Assembly: GCA_039798685.1 (NCBI GenBank)
Contig: JBDKFM010000039.1
Location: 1 to 14,781 of the forward strand
DNA length: 14,781 nt
Source of the DNA: JACPGQ01 sp039798685
GTDB taxonomy: Bacteria > Patescibacteriota > Microgenomatia > Levybacterales > UBA12049
Direction: 5' to 3'
The notes beneath the pieces are model-generated. The model had not been told where the DNA came from. It was given only the letters and a program-made list of their open reading frames with translations, and did no database searches. This document shows, one piece after another, positions 3,724 through 12,280 of the stretch. Position 1 is the stretch's first letter, and each line of letters starts with the position of its first letter. The position numbers and the translations under genes are program-made.

Positions 3724-5658
3724 ATGAATATTAAAATCTTAGACAGTTGGTTACGGGAGTATCTGACAACAGATGCCAAGCCAAAAGAGATAGCAAAAAA
3801 TCTCTCTCTCACGAGTATCTCGATTGAACGCACCGAAAAATGGCAGTCAGATCTTCTCTATGATATTGAGGTCACAACAAACAGGCCCGATCTCATGTCG
3901 GTCGTCGGACTCGCCAGGGAAGCTGCTGCAGTCCTCCCGCAATTCCATACGAAAGCAATCTTTCATGCACCGAAGCTGACGACACCAGTAAAGCAAGAAA
4001 AAGGAGATATAAAATTTCGCATAAAAAATGATCCTAAACTTGTCGACCGCATCTGCGCAGTCGTCATGGAAGTCAACGTGAAAACTTCACCAAAACTGAT
4101 AAAAGACAGGCTTGAGAGTACTGAGATCAGAAGCCTCAACAACCTTATCGATATTACAAATTATGTCATGCGGACGATTGGTCATCCGACACATGTGTTT
4201 GATTTCGACAGGCTGGAGACGGAATCACTCACAATCAGGGAGTCAAAAAAAGATGAGGTGATTGAAACACTTGACGGTAAGGAATACGTCCTCCAAGGAG
4301 GGGATATCGTGGCAGAGGATCAAAACGGAAGAATTGTCGATCTCCTTGGAATCATGGGACTGAAAAATAGTGTTGTCACCGAACAGACAAAGAGGATCCT
4401 CTTTTTCATAGACAACATGAATCCGAAAAAGATACGGAAGTCCTCTATGTCTCTTGGTATTCGTTCTGAAGCAGCGCAACTCAATGAAAAAGGTGTTGAC
4501 CCTGAACTCGCATATGATGCACTGCTTTTTGGCATACAACTCTACAAAGAACTGGCTGAGGGTAAAATAGTTTCTGAAATTATCGATATATACCCAAATA
4601 AACCAAAAGAAAGAACCATCACAGTCACTGATGAAAAAATACAGACAGTGATTGGCGTCACAATACCACTCACAAAAGCAGAGGATATTCTCCGCTCACT
4701 CGGATTTTCAGTACAAGCGACAAAAACCTCAGTTTCTGCAAAAGTTCCCAGCTGGAGAGCATCAGAGATGGAGATCGGAGAAGACCTGATTGAGGAAATT
4801 GCCAGAGTGTATGGCTATCACAATCTGCCAAGTCTTCTTCCACCACTTGTGTCAGATGAACCACTTCAGATAAGTCGCGACCCATTTTTCTGGGAGACCA
4901 GAGTAAAGCACATGCTGAAATACTGGGGATTTACTGAAATCTACACCTACTCTATGGTCGCTGAAGAACTACTCGAAGGACCACTCAATGAAGCAGTAAT
5001 TCTCAGAAACCCCTTGGATGAAGATCATGTGTATATGCGGAAAACACTTGTACCAAGCATGCTACAGGTACTCTCAGAGAATAAGGCATATAAAAATGTC
5101 AGACTTTTTGAGATTGCAAACGTGTATGAAAAAAATGGGAAAAATCTCCCGATCGAGCGGAGAAAGTTGGCAGGAATCATCAAACACTCTCATGCCTCAT
5201 TTTATGACGTCAAAGGAATTGTCGAGCAACTGGGAGCAGATCTTGGGATACGATTCTCATTTAAAGCAGCAAAGGAATTAGTAGGTGCAGACGTCTACTT
5301 AGAAAAAGAAAACATCGGCACCATAGAGGAGCTCGATGACGAGATTATCAACTTTGAACTCAATTTTGAGACAATCATCGCGCATGCGACACTCAGGAAA
5401 AAATTTACACCGCTGAGTAAGTATCCGGCAATCATCGAAGATCTCGCGCTGACAGTTGACGCAGAAACTCCAACAGGTGAAATAATCGATGAAATAAAAA
5501 AACAGAGCCCGCTCATCCGGGATGTGAGCTTACTTGATAAATATAAGAATAAACGGACATTTCATATCGTGTACCAGAGCGACACAAAAAACCTCTCAAA
5601 TGAAGAGGTAGCTGAGATACGGGAAAAAATCCTCGCAACGCTTCAGAAATCACAATAG
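3724..5658 (+). CDS. pheT: Phenylalanine--tRNA ligase beta subunit, short form without the OB-fold insert
   Basis: PheT is the structural, tRNA-binding and usually editing subunit partnered with PheS. At 644 residues it is much shorter than the usual roughly 790-800. After the first 45 residues it goes straight to YDIEVTTNRPDLMSVVGLAR, so the inserted EMAP/tRNA-binding OB-fold (B2) domain normally at about 40-150 is missing. The B3/B4 editing region (about 104-275) has RSLNNLIDITNYVMRTIGHP. The B5 region (about 295-375) includes VPSWRASEMEIGEDLIEEIA and RVYGYHNLP. The class II-like fold contains RNPLDEDHVYMRKTL (428-442). The C-terminal FDX-ACB domain (about 557-640) is present. The start 5 nt after pheS has no SD, so coupling is likely. 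The gene converges on the penicillin-binding protein gene with a 9-nt gap and no visible terminator. Confidence 0.95.
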   Translation: MNIKILDSWLREYLTTDAKPKEIAKNLSLTSISIERTEKWQSDLLYDIEVTTNRPDLMSVVGLAREAAAVLPQFHTKAIFHAPKLTTPVKQEKGDIKFRIKNDPKLVDRICAVVMEVNVKTSPKLIKDRLESTEIRSLNNLIDITNYVMRTIGHPTHVFDFDRLETESLTIRESKKDEVIETLDGKEYVLQGGDIVAEDQNGRIVDLLGIMGLKNSVVTEQTKRILFFIDNMNPKKIRKSSMSLGIRSEAAQLNEKGVDPELAYDALLFGIQLYKELAEGKIVSEIIDIYPNKPKERTITVTDEKIQTVIGVTIPLTKAEDILRSLGFSVQATKTSVSAKVPSWRASEMEIGEDLIEEIARVYGYHNLPSLLPPLVSDEPLQISRDPFFWETRVKHMLKYWGFTEIYTYSMVAEELLEGPLNEAVILRNPLDEDHVYMRKTLVPSMLQVLSENKAYKNVRLFEIANVYEKNGKNLPIERRKLAGIIKHSHASFYDVKGIVEQLGADLGIRFSFKAAKELVGADVYLEKENIGTIEELDDEIINFELNFETIIAHATLRKKFTPLSKYPAIIEDLALTVDAETPTGEIIDEIKKQSPLIRDVSLLDKYKNKRTFHIVYQSDTKNLSNEEVAEIREKILATLQKSQ

Positions 5659-5667
5659 CGACGACAT

Positions 5668-7935
5668 CTACGGAGTAGGAGAGGGAGTCGGTGTCTCAGT
5701 GGGAGAAGAGCTCCCGGGAGTTGGTGTCGGATCATCGGACTTTTTCGGATTCTTCACATCATCAGGTGCATGCCACTTCGTATCATCCTTCCGCTCAGTA
5801 TTGATCCATGTATCGATTCCTTCCTGCCATCTGTTTTTACCATCTTTTGAAAGAGGATCCTCTTCACGGACAACATAAAAATCCCGCTGATAAATAGGGG
5901 ATGTCGTCGTAGGCTCTGTACCCTTCACAAAATACTCAGTTCGTGTCGATTGCCCCCCAAACGCAGTACCGCCAAATAAACTATCCACTTGTACAGCCGT
6001 GACATTTGAAGGAATCTCAAACTCTTCCTCAGGCTTATCCTTCAGAGCACGCATCATCAAACGGTGCCAGATCGGCGATGCACCGGTCACACCTGATGCA
6101 ATCGCGGGATTCATCGGTGAGTTATTGTTATTTCCTACCCACACCCCTGCAACGACTGAGGGAGTATACCCAATAGTCCAGTTATCCCGCTTCTGGTCGG
6201 TCGTACCTGTTTTGACCGCAACAGTTCTCCCCGGAATACGAAGATAGGAATTCGGCCCAAACTCCTGTATACGCGCGTTATTGTCGAGCAAGATATGCGA
6301 GATAAGAAACGCGACTTCTTCTGAGATCGCTTTTTTACCGTCTCTTTTTTTAAATTCCATCAATTTTTTTCCTTTGGGATCGGTGACTTTGAGCACAGAC
6401 GTTAGCTCCTGTCTGATTCCTTTATTTGCAAACACACCGTACGCTGTTACCTCATCATAGAGTGTTGTTTCACGACCTCCGAGGACAAGTGATAACCCGA
6501 CATTTTTCATGTTCTCTGTCGTCGGCTCCCAGTTCACAATGCCCATATCGTAGCCTTTCTGCATCGCGTCCTTCACACCAATTAGAGCAAGCATCTTTAC
6601 TGCGGGGATATTGAGTGAATTACCAAGCGCGAAACGAACCTGCACAGGACCGATAAATTTCCCGCTGTAATTTACGGGAGTATACGGCTTACTCGGATCG
6701 TCGGTAACAAACTCAGTTTTGACATCCATCAGTACTGTTGACGGAGTATATCCCTTCTCAAATGCTGCCGCATAAATAACAGGCTTTAGGGATGATCCCG
6801 GCTGTCTGTTTGCCTGCGTCACGACATTAAACGCACCGCCGTCTTCAGTATCGTAGTAATCTTTACTCCCAACCATCGCCAACACTTCGCCTGTTTTCGG
6901 ATTGGTAATAAGCGCTCCCGCATTTGTAGCATTGTATTTTTTCAGCTTATTTACCTCCTCAAGCACAATCTCTTCTGCTTCTTTCTGAAGATCATAATCG
7001 AGTGTTGTGGTGACCTGAAGACCACCGGTCATCACATACTGCTCCCCAAACTGTTTCTCAAGCTGGTCTTTTACCCACATCACGAAATGAGGCGCTTTTA
7101 TCTGCGTTTCATTTCTCGAAAATTTATGCTTCCTGATCTGTTCAAGCGCTACAGTCTCCTGCGTTCTGGTGATGTATTTATTTTCACGCATCTCACGGAG
7201 GACCGCCTGAGTTCTTCCGATATAGAGTTTCTCATCAGATCCGCCGAATGGCGAATACCTCGTCGGACTCTGAGGAAGTCCCGCCAAAAATGCTGACTCT
7301 GCAAGATCGAGATTTTTTGCTTTTTTTCCAAAATACGTTTCCGCTGCGGCTTCGACTCCTATGGCAGCACTCCCATACGAGATATTGTTGAGATACATCT
7401 CAAGTATCTGATCTTTTGTAAATTTTTTATCGACCTGTACTGCAAGTACTATTTCCTTCACCTTTCTCGGAAGTGTCTGTTCAGAGCTCAGGAGCGTATT
7501 TTTTACCAACTGTTGTGTGATAGTAGATCCGCTGGCTAACCCACCGCGGAGTGTCACCATATTCACAAGTGCTCGTACCATACCAACAGGTGAGAGTCCC
7601 GGATTTTTATAAAAATCTTTATCCTCAATTGAGATAGTTCCTTCACGCAGATATTTTGGAATGTCATCGAGAGGTACGTAAGTACGATTCTGATCCTGAT
7701 AGACTGAGTAGAGAAGTACTCCTTTACGATCATAGATTCGCGTCGCATCAGCATACTTTGAGACAACGATTTTTCCCGGTGTAGGCAAATCACGACTGAA
7801 CCAAACAAACACAAGCGGAACAAGAAGCACCATAGCAACTGCAGCGAAGAAAAGATACTTCGTGAATTTGCTCAGCGTGAAGATATCGACAAAGCGAAAA
7901 GAGGAACGACGCCGACGCGGTCGGTAGTCAAACAT
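5668..7935 (-). CDS. Class A penicillin-binding protein (PBP1A family, transglycosylase/transpeptidase)
   Basis: This 755-residue bifunctional cell-wall enzyme polymerises lipid II glycan and cross-links peptides outside the membrane. It has a basic cytoplasmic N terminus, one membrane anchor (about 27-46) and a GT51 domain (about 80-240). The GT51 motifs are EDKDFYKNPG (catalytic E104; the usual His of ExxFxxHxG is Asn111), GSTITQQLVKN (136-146), KVKEIVLAVQ (158-167) and ILEMYLNNISYG (177-188). The transpeptidase domain has SSLK (S381 nucleophile, K384), SLN (440-442) and KTGT (575-578). The end is Pro/Thr/Ser-rich (PTPTPGSSSPTETPTPSPTP), perhaps a wall-spanning tail. It is transcribed divergently from the 454-residue gene and has no SD; the promoter -10 lies 10 nt before ATG. 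Confidence 0.96.
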   Translation of the reverse strand: MFDYRPRRRRSSFRFVDIFTLSKFTKYLFFAAVAMVLLVPLVFVWFSRDLPTPGKIVVSKYADATRIYDRKGVLLYSVYQDQNRTYVPLDDIPKYLREGTISIEDKDFYKNPGLSPVGMVRALVNMVTLRGGLASGSTITQQLVKNTLLSSEQTLPRKVKEIVLAVQVDKKFTKDQILEMYLNNISYGSAAIGVEAAAETYFGKKAKNLDLAESAFLAGLPQSPTRYSPFGGSDEKLYIGRTQAVLREMRENKYITRTQETVALEQIRKHKFSRNETQIKAPHFVMWVKDQLEKQFGEQYVMTGGLQVTTTLDYDLQKEAEEIVLEEVNKLKKYNATNAGALITNPKTGEVLAMVGSKDYYDTEDGGAFNVVTQANRQPGSSLKPVIYAAAFEKGYTPSTVLMDVKTEFVTDDPSKPYTPVNYSGKFIGPVQVRFALGNSLNIPAVKMLALIGVKDAMQKGYDMGIVNWEPTTENMKNVGLSLVLGGRETTLYDEVTAYGVFANKGIRQELTSVLKVTDPKGKKLMEFKKRDGKKAISEEVAFLISHILLDNNARIQEFGPNSYLRIPGRTVAVKTGTTDQKRDNWTIGYTPSVVAGVWVGNNNNSPMNPAIASGVTGASPIWHRLMMRALKDKPEEEFEIPSNVTAVQVDSLFGGTAFGGQSTRTEYFVKGTEPTTTSPIYQRDFYVVREEDPLSKDGKNRWQEGIDTWINTERKDDTKWHAPDDVKNPKKSDDPTPTPGSSSPTETPTPSPTP

Positions 7936-7945
7936 ACACCGTACT

Positions 7946-7974
7946 ATTATATCTTTCTTGACGGATCAAGGCAA
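7946..7974 (-). promoter_or_regulatory. Promoter of the penicillin-binding protein gene
   Basis: On the minus strand TTGCCT (7969-7974) and TATAAT (7946-7951) are 17 nt apart. The -10 ends 10 nt before the ATG (7935), giving a 5' untranslated region of only about 3 nt. It overlaps the divergent promoter at 7958-7986. Confidence 0.8.
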
Positions 7975-7986
7975 GCAACGTATAAT
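7958..7986 (+). promoter_or_regulatory. Promoter of the 454-residue unknown gene
   Basis: TTGACG (7958-7963), a 17-nt spacer and a perfect TATAAT (7981-7986). Transcription should start near 7993, about 11 nt before the ATG at 8004. No SD is present in that short leader. A second TATAAT (7998-8003) abuts the ATG. The -35/-10 region interlocks with the minus-strand promoter, so the two polymerase sites would compete. Confidence 0.8.
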
Positions 7987-8003
7987 TATCTTAAGCCTAT
8001 AAT

Positions 8004-9368
8004 ATGACTGAGTTAAAAAAACACGACCATGCTCCGACAAGTCCGGCAATCGCCCGAGCAGATACACTCTTTAGACAGCAACAGGAGTGGTCAGCTGAAG
8101 AAGATGGTGCAAAACTTGGAAGACTTGATGCTGCCATTGAGATACGGCACACTCTCCCGACACTTCTCAGGGAACAAGCAGAGATGATTCAGTTCCATCC
8201 CAGCGACACACTTGTCGGTCATACCGTTGAGCTTCTTGACCGTACACTCCTCAATTCACCCCTTCCTCCAATACGCATTACGGAATTTACAAAACAAATT
8301 GTCACCTCACAGGCTTCCAATGGAGAGGTCCCACTTGCTCTACAAGAAATTGCTTGCCTTAATTACATGCTCGTGACACGGCCTGTACCATATGGAGAAA
8401 GACAAGATCTGGAGATTCTACCGATCTCAAATACTCAACCTGAAAAACGGTGGAGACGATTTCTCGATGAACAAAGAGATTTTGCACTTGCATTGACGGA
8501 GATAGGGGTTCGACCAGTGATCTCATTTGGTATCTCAGACGTTCTTGATTTTGAAAAAGCAACGGATTTTTCGCATTCTGCTGAAGACTTAGAAGCTGCA
8601 GTCGATCAAAATAGACAGGTGATGATGGCGGGCATTGAAGCACTCAATGCAGAGCTTGCAAGTACACTTCTTCCCGACCCGGCGCTACGTCCGGAACTAA
8701 AGACATTTCTCCACTCAGAAATTCTTGCAGGCAGTCATGCGGCTGCATTTTCTGCAAATAAAGAAAAATTATCTCTCCAACCACACACGATACTTGAATT
8801 CAGGGAATGGTTATTTACACAGTTTCCAAGAATCTACAACAGAAGTCGTCAGGACCCGAACCACCAGAACAGATTGACACAGATGCTCGCACTCTATGCC
8901 ACTGATAATCAACTCGCTGTAGAACTGCTGCGACAAATGTTTCCGGGTCAACCGATTGATGCCGTCACATCAGTAAGCCTGCAACCACCACAGGTCTGGG
9001 AATGGATTGAAGAGAAAGTCGGCTGTGATCTCATCGGAGTTCCGATCACGCAAATTTCACCATTTCCAAATGCAGGAAATTGGCACGGAAAACATGAGCC
9101 GACAGGTACATACTCAATACGCGCGACTCACGGACTCCAGCACCTTACCCCCAACGCAGCCTTTATTCATATGATGCGCGAGGCAGATACGACAATTCTG
9201 CCCGAAATCACACCTGAGAGGATGAGCGGTGAAGATGTCATGAAATTAAAAACAGAAGAAGTCCGCGAACTCATGACAGCCACATATGGTGAAACGAAAG
9301 CTCAAGAGGCAGAAGCCGCATATAGACTTCGTAAAGAATCAAAACAAAAAAAACCTCAAAACGTGTAA
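8004..9368 (+). CDS. Hypothetical protein of 454 residues
   Basis: I do not recognise a family. The protein looks soluble and mostly helical. The N-terminal 90 residues are charged (AIARADTLFRQQQEWSAEED). The middle contains EKRWRRFLDEQRDFALALTE and GVRPVISFGISDVLDFEKA. A C-terminal region rich in Gly, His and Pro follows, with QISPFPNAGNWHGKHEPTG, then TYSIRATHGLQHLTPNAAF. The C terminus is a Lys/Gln-rich helix. No signal peptide, transmembrane helix or nucleotide-binding loop is evident. It has its own promoter and no SD. tyrS follows 46 nt later with its own -10 box, so shared transcription is possible but not required. The length and intact frame make a real gene very likely. Confidence 0.88.
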   Translation: MTELKKHDHAPTSPAIARADTLFRQQQEWSAEEDGAKLGRLDAAIEIRHTLPTLLREQAEMIQFHPSDTLVGHTVELLDRTLLNSPLPPIRITEFTKQIVTSQASNGEVPLALQEIACLNYMLVTRPVPYGERQDLEILPISNTQPEKRWRRFLDEQRDFALALTEIGVRPVISFGISDVLDFEKATDFSHSAEDLEAAVDQNRQVMMAGIEALNAELASTLLPDPALRPELKTFLHSEILAGSHAAAFSANKEKLSLQPHTILEFREWLFTQFPRIYNRSRQDPNHQNRLTQMLALYATDNQLAVELLRQMFPGQPIDAVTSVSLQPPQVWEWIEEKVGCDLIGVPITQISPFPNAGNWHGKHEPTGTYSIRATHGLQHLTPNAAFIHMMREADTTILPEITPERMSGEDVMKLKTEEVRELMTATYGETKAQEAEAAYRLRKESKQKKPQNV

Positions 9369-9398
9369 GATTTTTTTATGTCATCCGGGATATGTCTA

Positions 9399-9407
9399 TG
9401 ATATACT
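9399..9407 (+). promoter_or_regulatory. Extended -10 promoter of tyrS (leaderless)
   Basis: TGA-TATACT (9399-9407) lies 7 nt before the tyrS ATG at 9415. No convincing -35 was found at 16-18 nt. With a start about 7 nt after the -10, the mRNA would begin at the start codon. The layout matches pheS and the sigma-like gene. Confidence 0.6.
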
Positions 9408-9414
9408 CAAGGCT

Positions 9415-10617
9415 ATGGATGCAATCGATGAACTTTTAACAAGGGGCGTTGACACAATCTATCCCACTAAAGAAGTGCTGGAAAAAGCGCTCCGCTCGGG
9501 CAAGAAACTCACCCTTTACATGGGCTTTGACCCAACAGGCGACAAGCTCCATGTCGGACATATGGTAGGACTTATGAAGATGGCTGACTGGCAGCGTCTC
9601 GGACATCACGTCATCTTCCTCATAGGAGACGGGACAGGACAGGCAGGAGACCCTTCAGGAAAGACAAAGAGCAGGGATACATTTTTTACACGTGACCAAC
9701 TCAGACAAAACGCCAAAGATTACGTCATGCAAGCGGGAAAAATCGTCGATTTTGAAGGTGACAATCCAATCGAAATTAAATATAACGGAGACTGGTTAAA
9801 TGCGTTTGATCTGGCAAAAATTCTTGAAATCGCGAATCATTTCACTGTACAGCAATTGATAGAACGGGATTTGTATCAACAGCGCATAAAAGCAAATGAA
9901 CCGCTCAATCTCAGGGAGTTTCTCTATCCGTTACTTCAAGGCTATGACTCAGTCGCGATGGGAGTAGATCTTGAGATAGGAGGGACTGATCAGACATTTA
10001 ATATGCTCGTCGGGCGTCAGCTCGTCAAAGACTATCTGCAAAAAGAAAAATATGTCATGACCACACCGCTTTTGGCAGATGCAAAAGGAAATAAGATCGG
10101 CAAAACCGAAGGAAATGCGATTGCGCTGACCGATACACCAAACGTATTGTTTGCTAAAATTATGACTTTCCCAGATGAGGTGATCCTCAAGGGATTTGAA
10201 TATCTGACCAGAATTCCGATGGATAAGATAAAAAGCATAGAAACAAAAATAAAAAATGGCGCAAATCCCATGCAGTTCAAAAAAGATCTTGCTGTCGCCA
10301 TCGTGACGATGCTTAACTCCGAAGAGGACGCACAGAAAGCACGCGACGCATTTGAGAGCAACGTACAAAGAGGAGAACTACCGACTGAAATTTCTGAAAT
10401 AACACTTGCTGATGACGACGAAGAATATGTCACCGAAGAACTGCTTGTCGAGCTGAACCTCTCTTCTTCGAAAGCTGAAGCAAAACGTCTTTTTCAACAG
10501 GGAGGTGTCGAGGTAGACGGCACAAAAATCACTGAAACAAAAGAGCCATTGACCGTAAAAGATGGCATGATCATACGGGTCGGAAAAAGAAAAATTGTAC
10601 GTCTTAGAAAACCCTGA
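9415..10617 (+). CDS. tyrS: Tyrosine--tRNA ligase
   Basis: This 400-residue class I synthetase charges tRNA-Tyr in the cytoplasm. The Rossmann core has YMGFDPTGDKLHVGHMVG with HVGH (46-49) as the HIGH motif. GDGTGQAGDPSGKTKSR and LQGYDSVAMGVDLEIGGTDQ (the tyrosine pocket region) follow. KIGKT (227-231) is the KMSKS equivalent. The C-terminal S4 RNA-binding domain (about 338-400) has SSSKAEAKRLFQQGGVEVDG. The GGTDQ and LLQGYDSVA blocks resemble the TyrS2-like branch. The start at 9415 is preferred to an upstream in-frame ATG at 9286, because that extension overlaps the preceding gene and the -10 box lies 7 nt before 9415. The TGA stop overlaps the purH ATG (TGATG). Confidence 0.97.
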   Translation: MDAIDELLTRGVDTIYPTKEVLEKALRSGKKLTLYMGFDPTGDKLHVGHMVGLMKMADWQRLGHHVIFLIGDGTGQAGDPSGKTKSRDTFFTRDQLRQNAKDYVMQAGKIVDFEGDNPIEIKYNGDWLNAFDLAKILEIANHFTVQQLIERDLYQQRIKANEPLNLREFLYPLLQGYDSVAMGVDLEIGGTDQTFNMLVGRQLVKDYLQKEKYVMTTPLLADAKGNKIGKTEGNAIALTDTPNVLFAKIMTFPDEVILKGFEYLTRIPMDKIKSIETKIKNGANPMQFKKDLAVAIVTMLNSEEDAQKARDAFESNVQRGELPTEISEITLADDDEEYVTEELLVELNLSSSKAEAKRLFQQGGVEVDGTKITETKEPLTVKDGMIIRVGKRKIVRLRKP

Positions 10618-12185
10618 TGAAGAAGCAATTACCGATATCATATGCTCTTTTGAGTGTTTATGACAAAACAGGCATAGGTGCACTCGCAAAAACCCTCATA
10701 CACGCTGGATACACAATTACCTCATCAGGCGGAACAGCTTCCACGCTCTCAGACGAGAACATCCCTGTTACTCCGGTCGGAAAAATTACCGGCAATCCTG
10801 AGTCATTTGACGGTAGGATGAAAACAATCAGCTTCGAAATTGAGTCTGGGATTCTTTTTGACAGAACAAATGCAACGCATGTAAGGGAAGCGAACGATCT
10901 ACGCGTACCTGCAATCGATGTTGTCGTCTGCAATCTCTATCCGTTTGAGGCAACACTCAGCAAAAAAAATCTAAAAATGCCAGAGGCGGTGGAGAATATC
11001 GACGTTGGTGGCCCGACGATGATTCGTTCAGCAGCAAAAAACTTCAAAAACGTTGTCGTGCTCGTTGATCCTAGTGATTATGTATGGGTAGGGGAGAAAC
11101 TGCTCAAAAAAACACTCAGCGAATATGAGCGTCAGCAGCTCGCAGCCAAAGCATTTTATCATCTCTCTTTTTATGATTCACAAATTGCCCACCATCTCTC
11201 AGACCAACTTTTTCCACAGGAGCTGACACTTCCCGGAAGAAGAACAATCAGTCTCCGCTACGGAGAAAATGCTCATCAGCAGGCAGCTGTGTACCTGACC
11301 CCGAATGCCAACACACCATTTCGCACTCTTCAGAAGCGATGGGGAAGGGATCTCTCACTCACAAACCTCACTGATATCAATGCCGGACTTGAAGCTGTAC
11401 GGGTTTTCACAACACCTGCTGCGGTTGTCATAAAACATAATAATCCCTGTGGAATTGCCCTAGGAGAGGATGCCACACAAGCATTACGACGGGCAATCGA
11501 CGCTGATCCTGAATCCGCATTCGGTGGCGTCATTATCTTGAATCGCAAAATGGATCTTAAGACAGCAAAGATTATCTCCTCATTCAAAGAAGAAACGAAA
11601 GGAAATATGGATATAGTCGCTGTACCAGCAATAGACGATGCTGCGTTTTTATTACTGAGCAAGACGCGCAAAAGCATGGGAATCTATACATTCGGCGAGA
11701 TTCCTCGCATACAAAAAGAAAGGCTGGACACCAAGTGGATTGACGGAGGATTTGTGCTCCAAACACGGGATGATGATCTTGATGAAGGATTTAAGGACTG
11801 GAAAGTAGTCACGAAGAAGAAACCGTCTGCAAAGCAGACTGCTCAAATGCAGACCGCATGGAAATTCATAACGAGAATTAAATCAAATGCCATTATTGTC
11901 GTCGATAAAGAATTACCAATGACCAGAGGCATTGGCACGGGACAAACTTCGAGAGTAAGAGCAGTAAAAATCGCACTTCAACAAGCTGGAAACCATGCCA
12001 CAGGTGCAATTTTGGCAAGTGATAGTTTCTTTCCGTTTGATGACAGCGTCACGCTGGCAGCAGCACACGGAATAAAAACAATCATCCAGCAGGGGGGATC
12101 AATCAATGACACGCTCTCAATCGAAGCAGCCGATAAAGCTGGCATCTGCATGGTCTTCACAGACCGCCGAGCTTTCTGGCACTAG
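10617..12185 (+). CDS. purH: Bifunctional AICAR formyltransferase / IMP cyclohydrolase
   Basis: PurH catalyses the last two steps of de novo purine synthesis, AICAR to FAICAR to IMP. The N-terminal IMP cyclohydrolase domain has LLSVYDKTGI, SSGGTAS, NLYPFE (106-111) and NIDVGGPTMIRSAAKN (127-142). The C-terminal formyltransferase domain has LRYGENAHQ (213-221; usually RYGENPHQ), KHNNPCG (273-279), AFGG (301-304), SDSFFPFDDSV and VFTDRRAFWH at the end. Its 522 residues are the normal length. The loop usually reading GRVKTLHPKxHGGIL is GRMKTISFEIESGIL (66-80) here, losing the HPK and HG residues. That is unusual for the cyclohydrolase site. It is translationally coupled to tyrS by a TGATG overlap. 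No other purine gene is in the window and no clear terminator follows. Confidence 0.95.
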   Translation: MKKQLPISYALLSVYDKTGIGALAKTLIHAGYTITSSGGTASTLSDENIPVTPVGKITGNPESFDGRMKTISFEIESGILFDRTNATHVREANDLRVPAIDVVVCNLYPFEATLSKKNLKMPEAVENIDVGGPTMIRSAAKNFKNVVVLVDPSDYVWVGEKLLKKTLSEYERQQLAAKAFYHLSFYDSQIAHHLSDQLFPQELTLPGRRTISLRYGENAHQQAAVYLTPNANTPFRTLQKRWGRDLSLTNLTDINAGLEAVRVFTTPAAVVIKHNNPCGIALGEDATQALRRAIDADPESAFGGVIILNRKMDLKTAKIISSFKEETKGNMDIVAVPAIDDAAFLLLSKTRKSMGIYTFGEIPRIQKERLDTKWIDGGFVLQTRDDDLDEGFKDWKVVTKKKPSAKQTAQMQTAWKFITRIKSNAIIVVDKELPMTRGIGTGQTSRVRAVKIALQQAGNHATGAILASDSFFPFDDSVTLAAAHGIKTIIQQGGSINDTLSIEAADKAGICMVFTDRRAFWH

Positions 12186-12244
12186 GCTCCTCTGACACTC
12201 AGTGAACCAAAAATAAATTACTTGCATGTTTTTTGACAGATTTC

Positions 12245-12253
12245 TGCTACAAT
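12245..12253 (+). promoter_or_regulatory. Extended -10 promoter of the cold-shock gene
   Basis: TGC-TACAAT (12245-12253) lies 27 nt before the ATG, giving a short leader of about 20 nt that includes an SD (AAAGGAG, 12264-12270). A perfect TTGACA (12233-12238) is only 9 nt upstream of the -10, too close to be its -35. TTGCAT (12222-12227) is 20 nt away. Confidence 0.6.
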
Positions 12254-12280
12254 AGAGAGTAAGAAAGGAGAGACAAACCA

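Noticed and set aside
9346..9377. Terminator between the 454-residue gene and tyrS (A8 and T7 runs)
   Set aside because: Only A-T pairing around a large loop is possible, with no GC stem. The T-run seems incidental.
9286..9414. Extended N terminus for TyrRS
   Set aside because: It overlaps the preceding gene in another frame and is unlike TyrRS N termini. The -10 box lies 7 nt before the ATG at 9415.
10611..10620. Alternative genetic code (UGA = Gly, as in Gracilibacteria/SR1)
   Set aside because: TGA ends tyrS at the expected protein length after the S4 domain and overlaps the purH start. The other frames contain no in-frame TGA needing readthrough.
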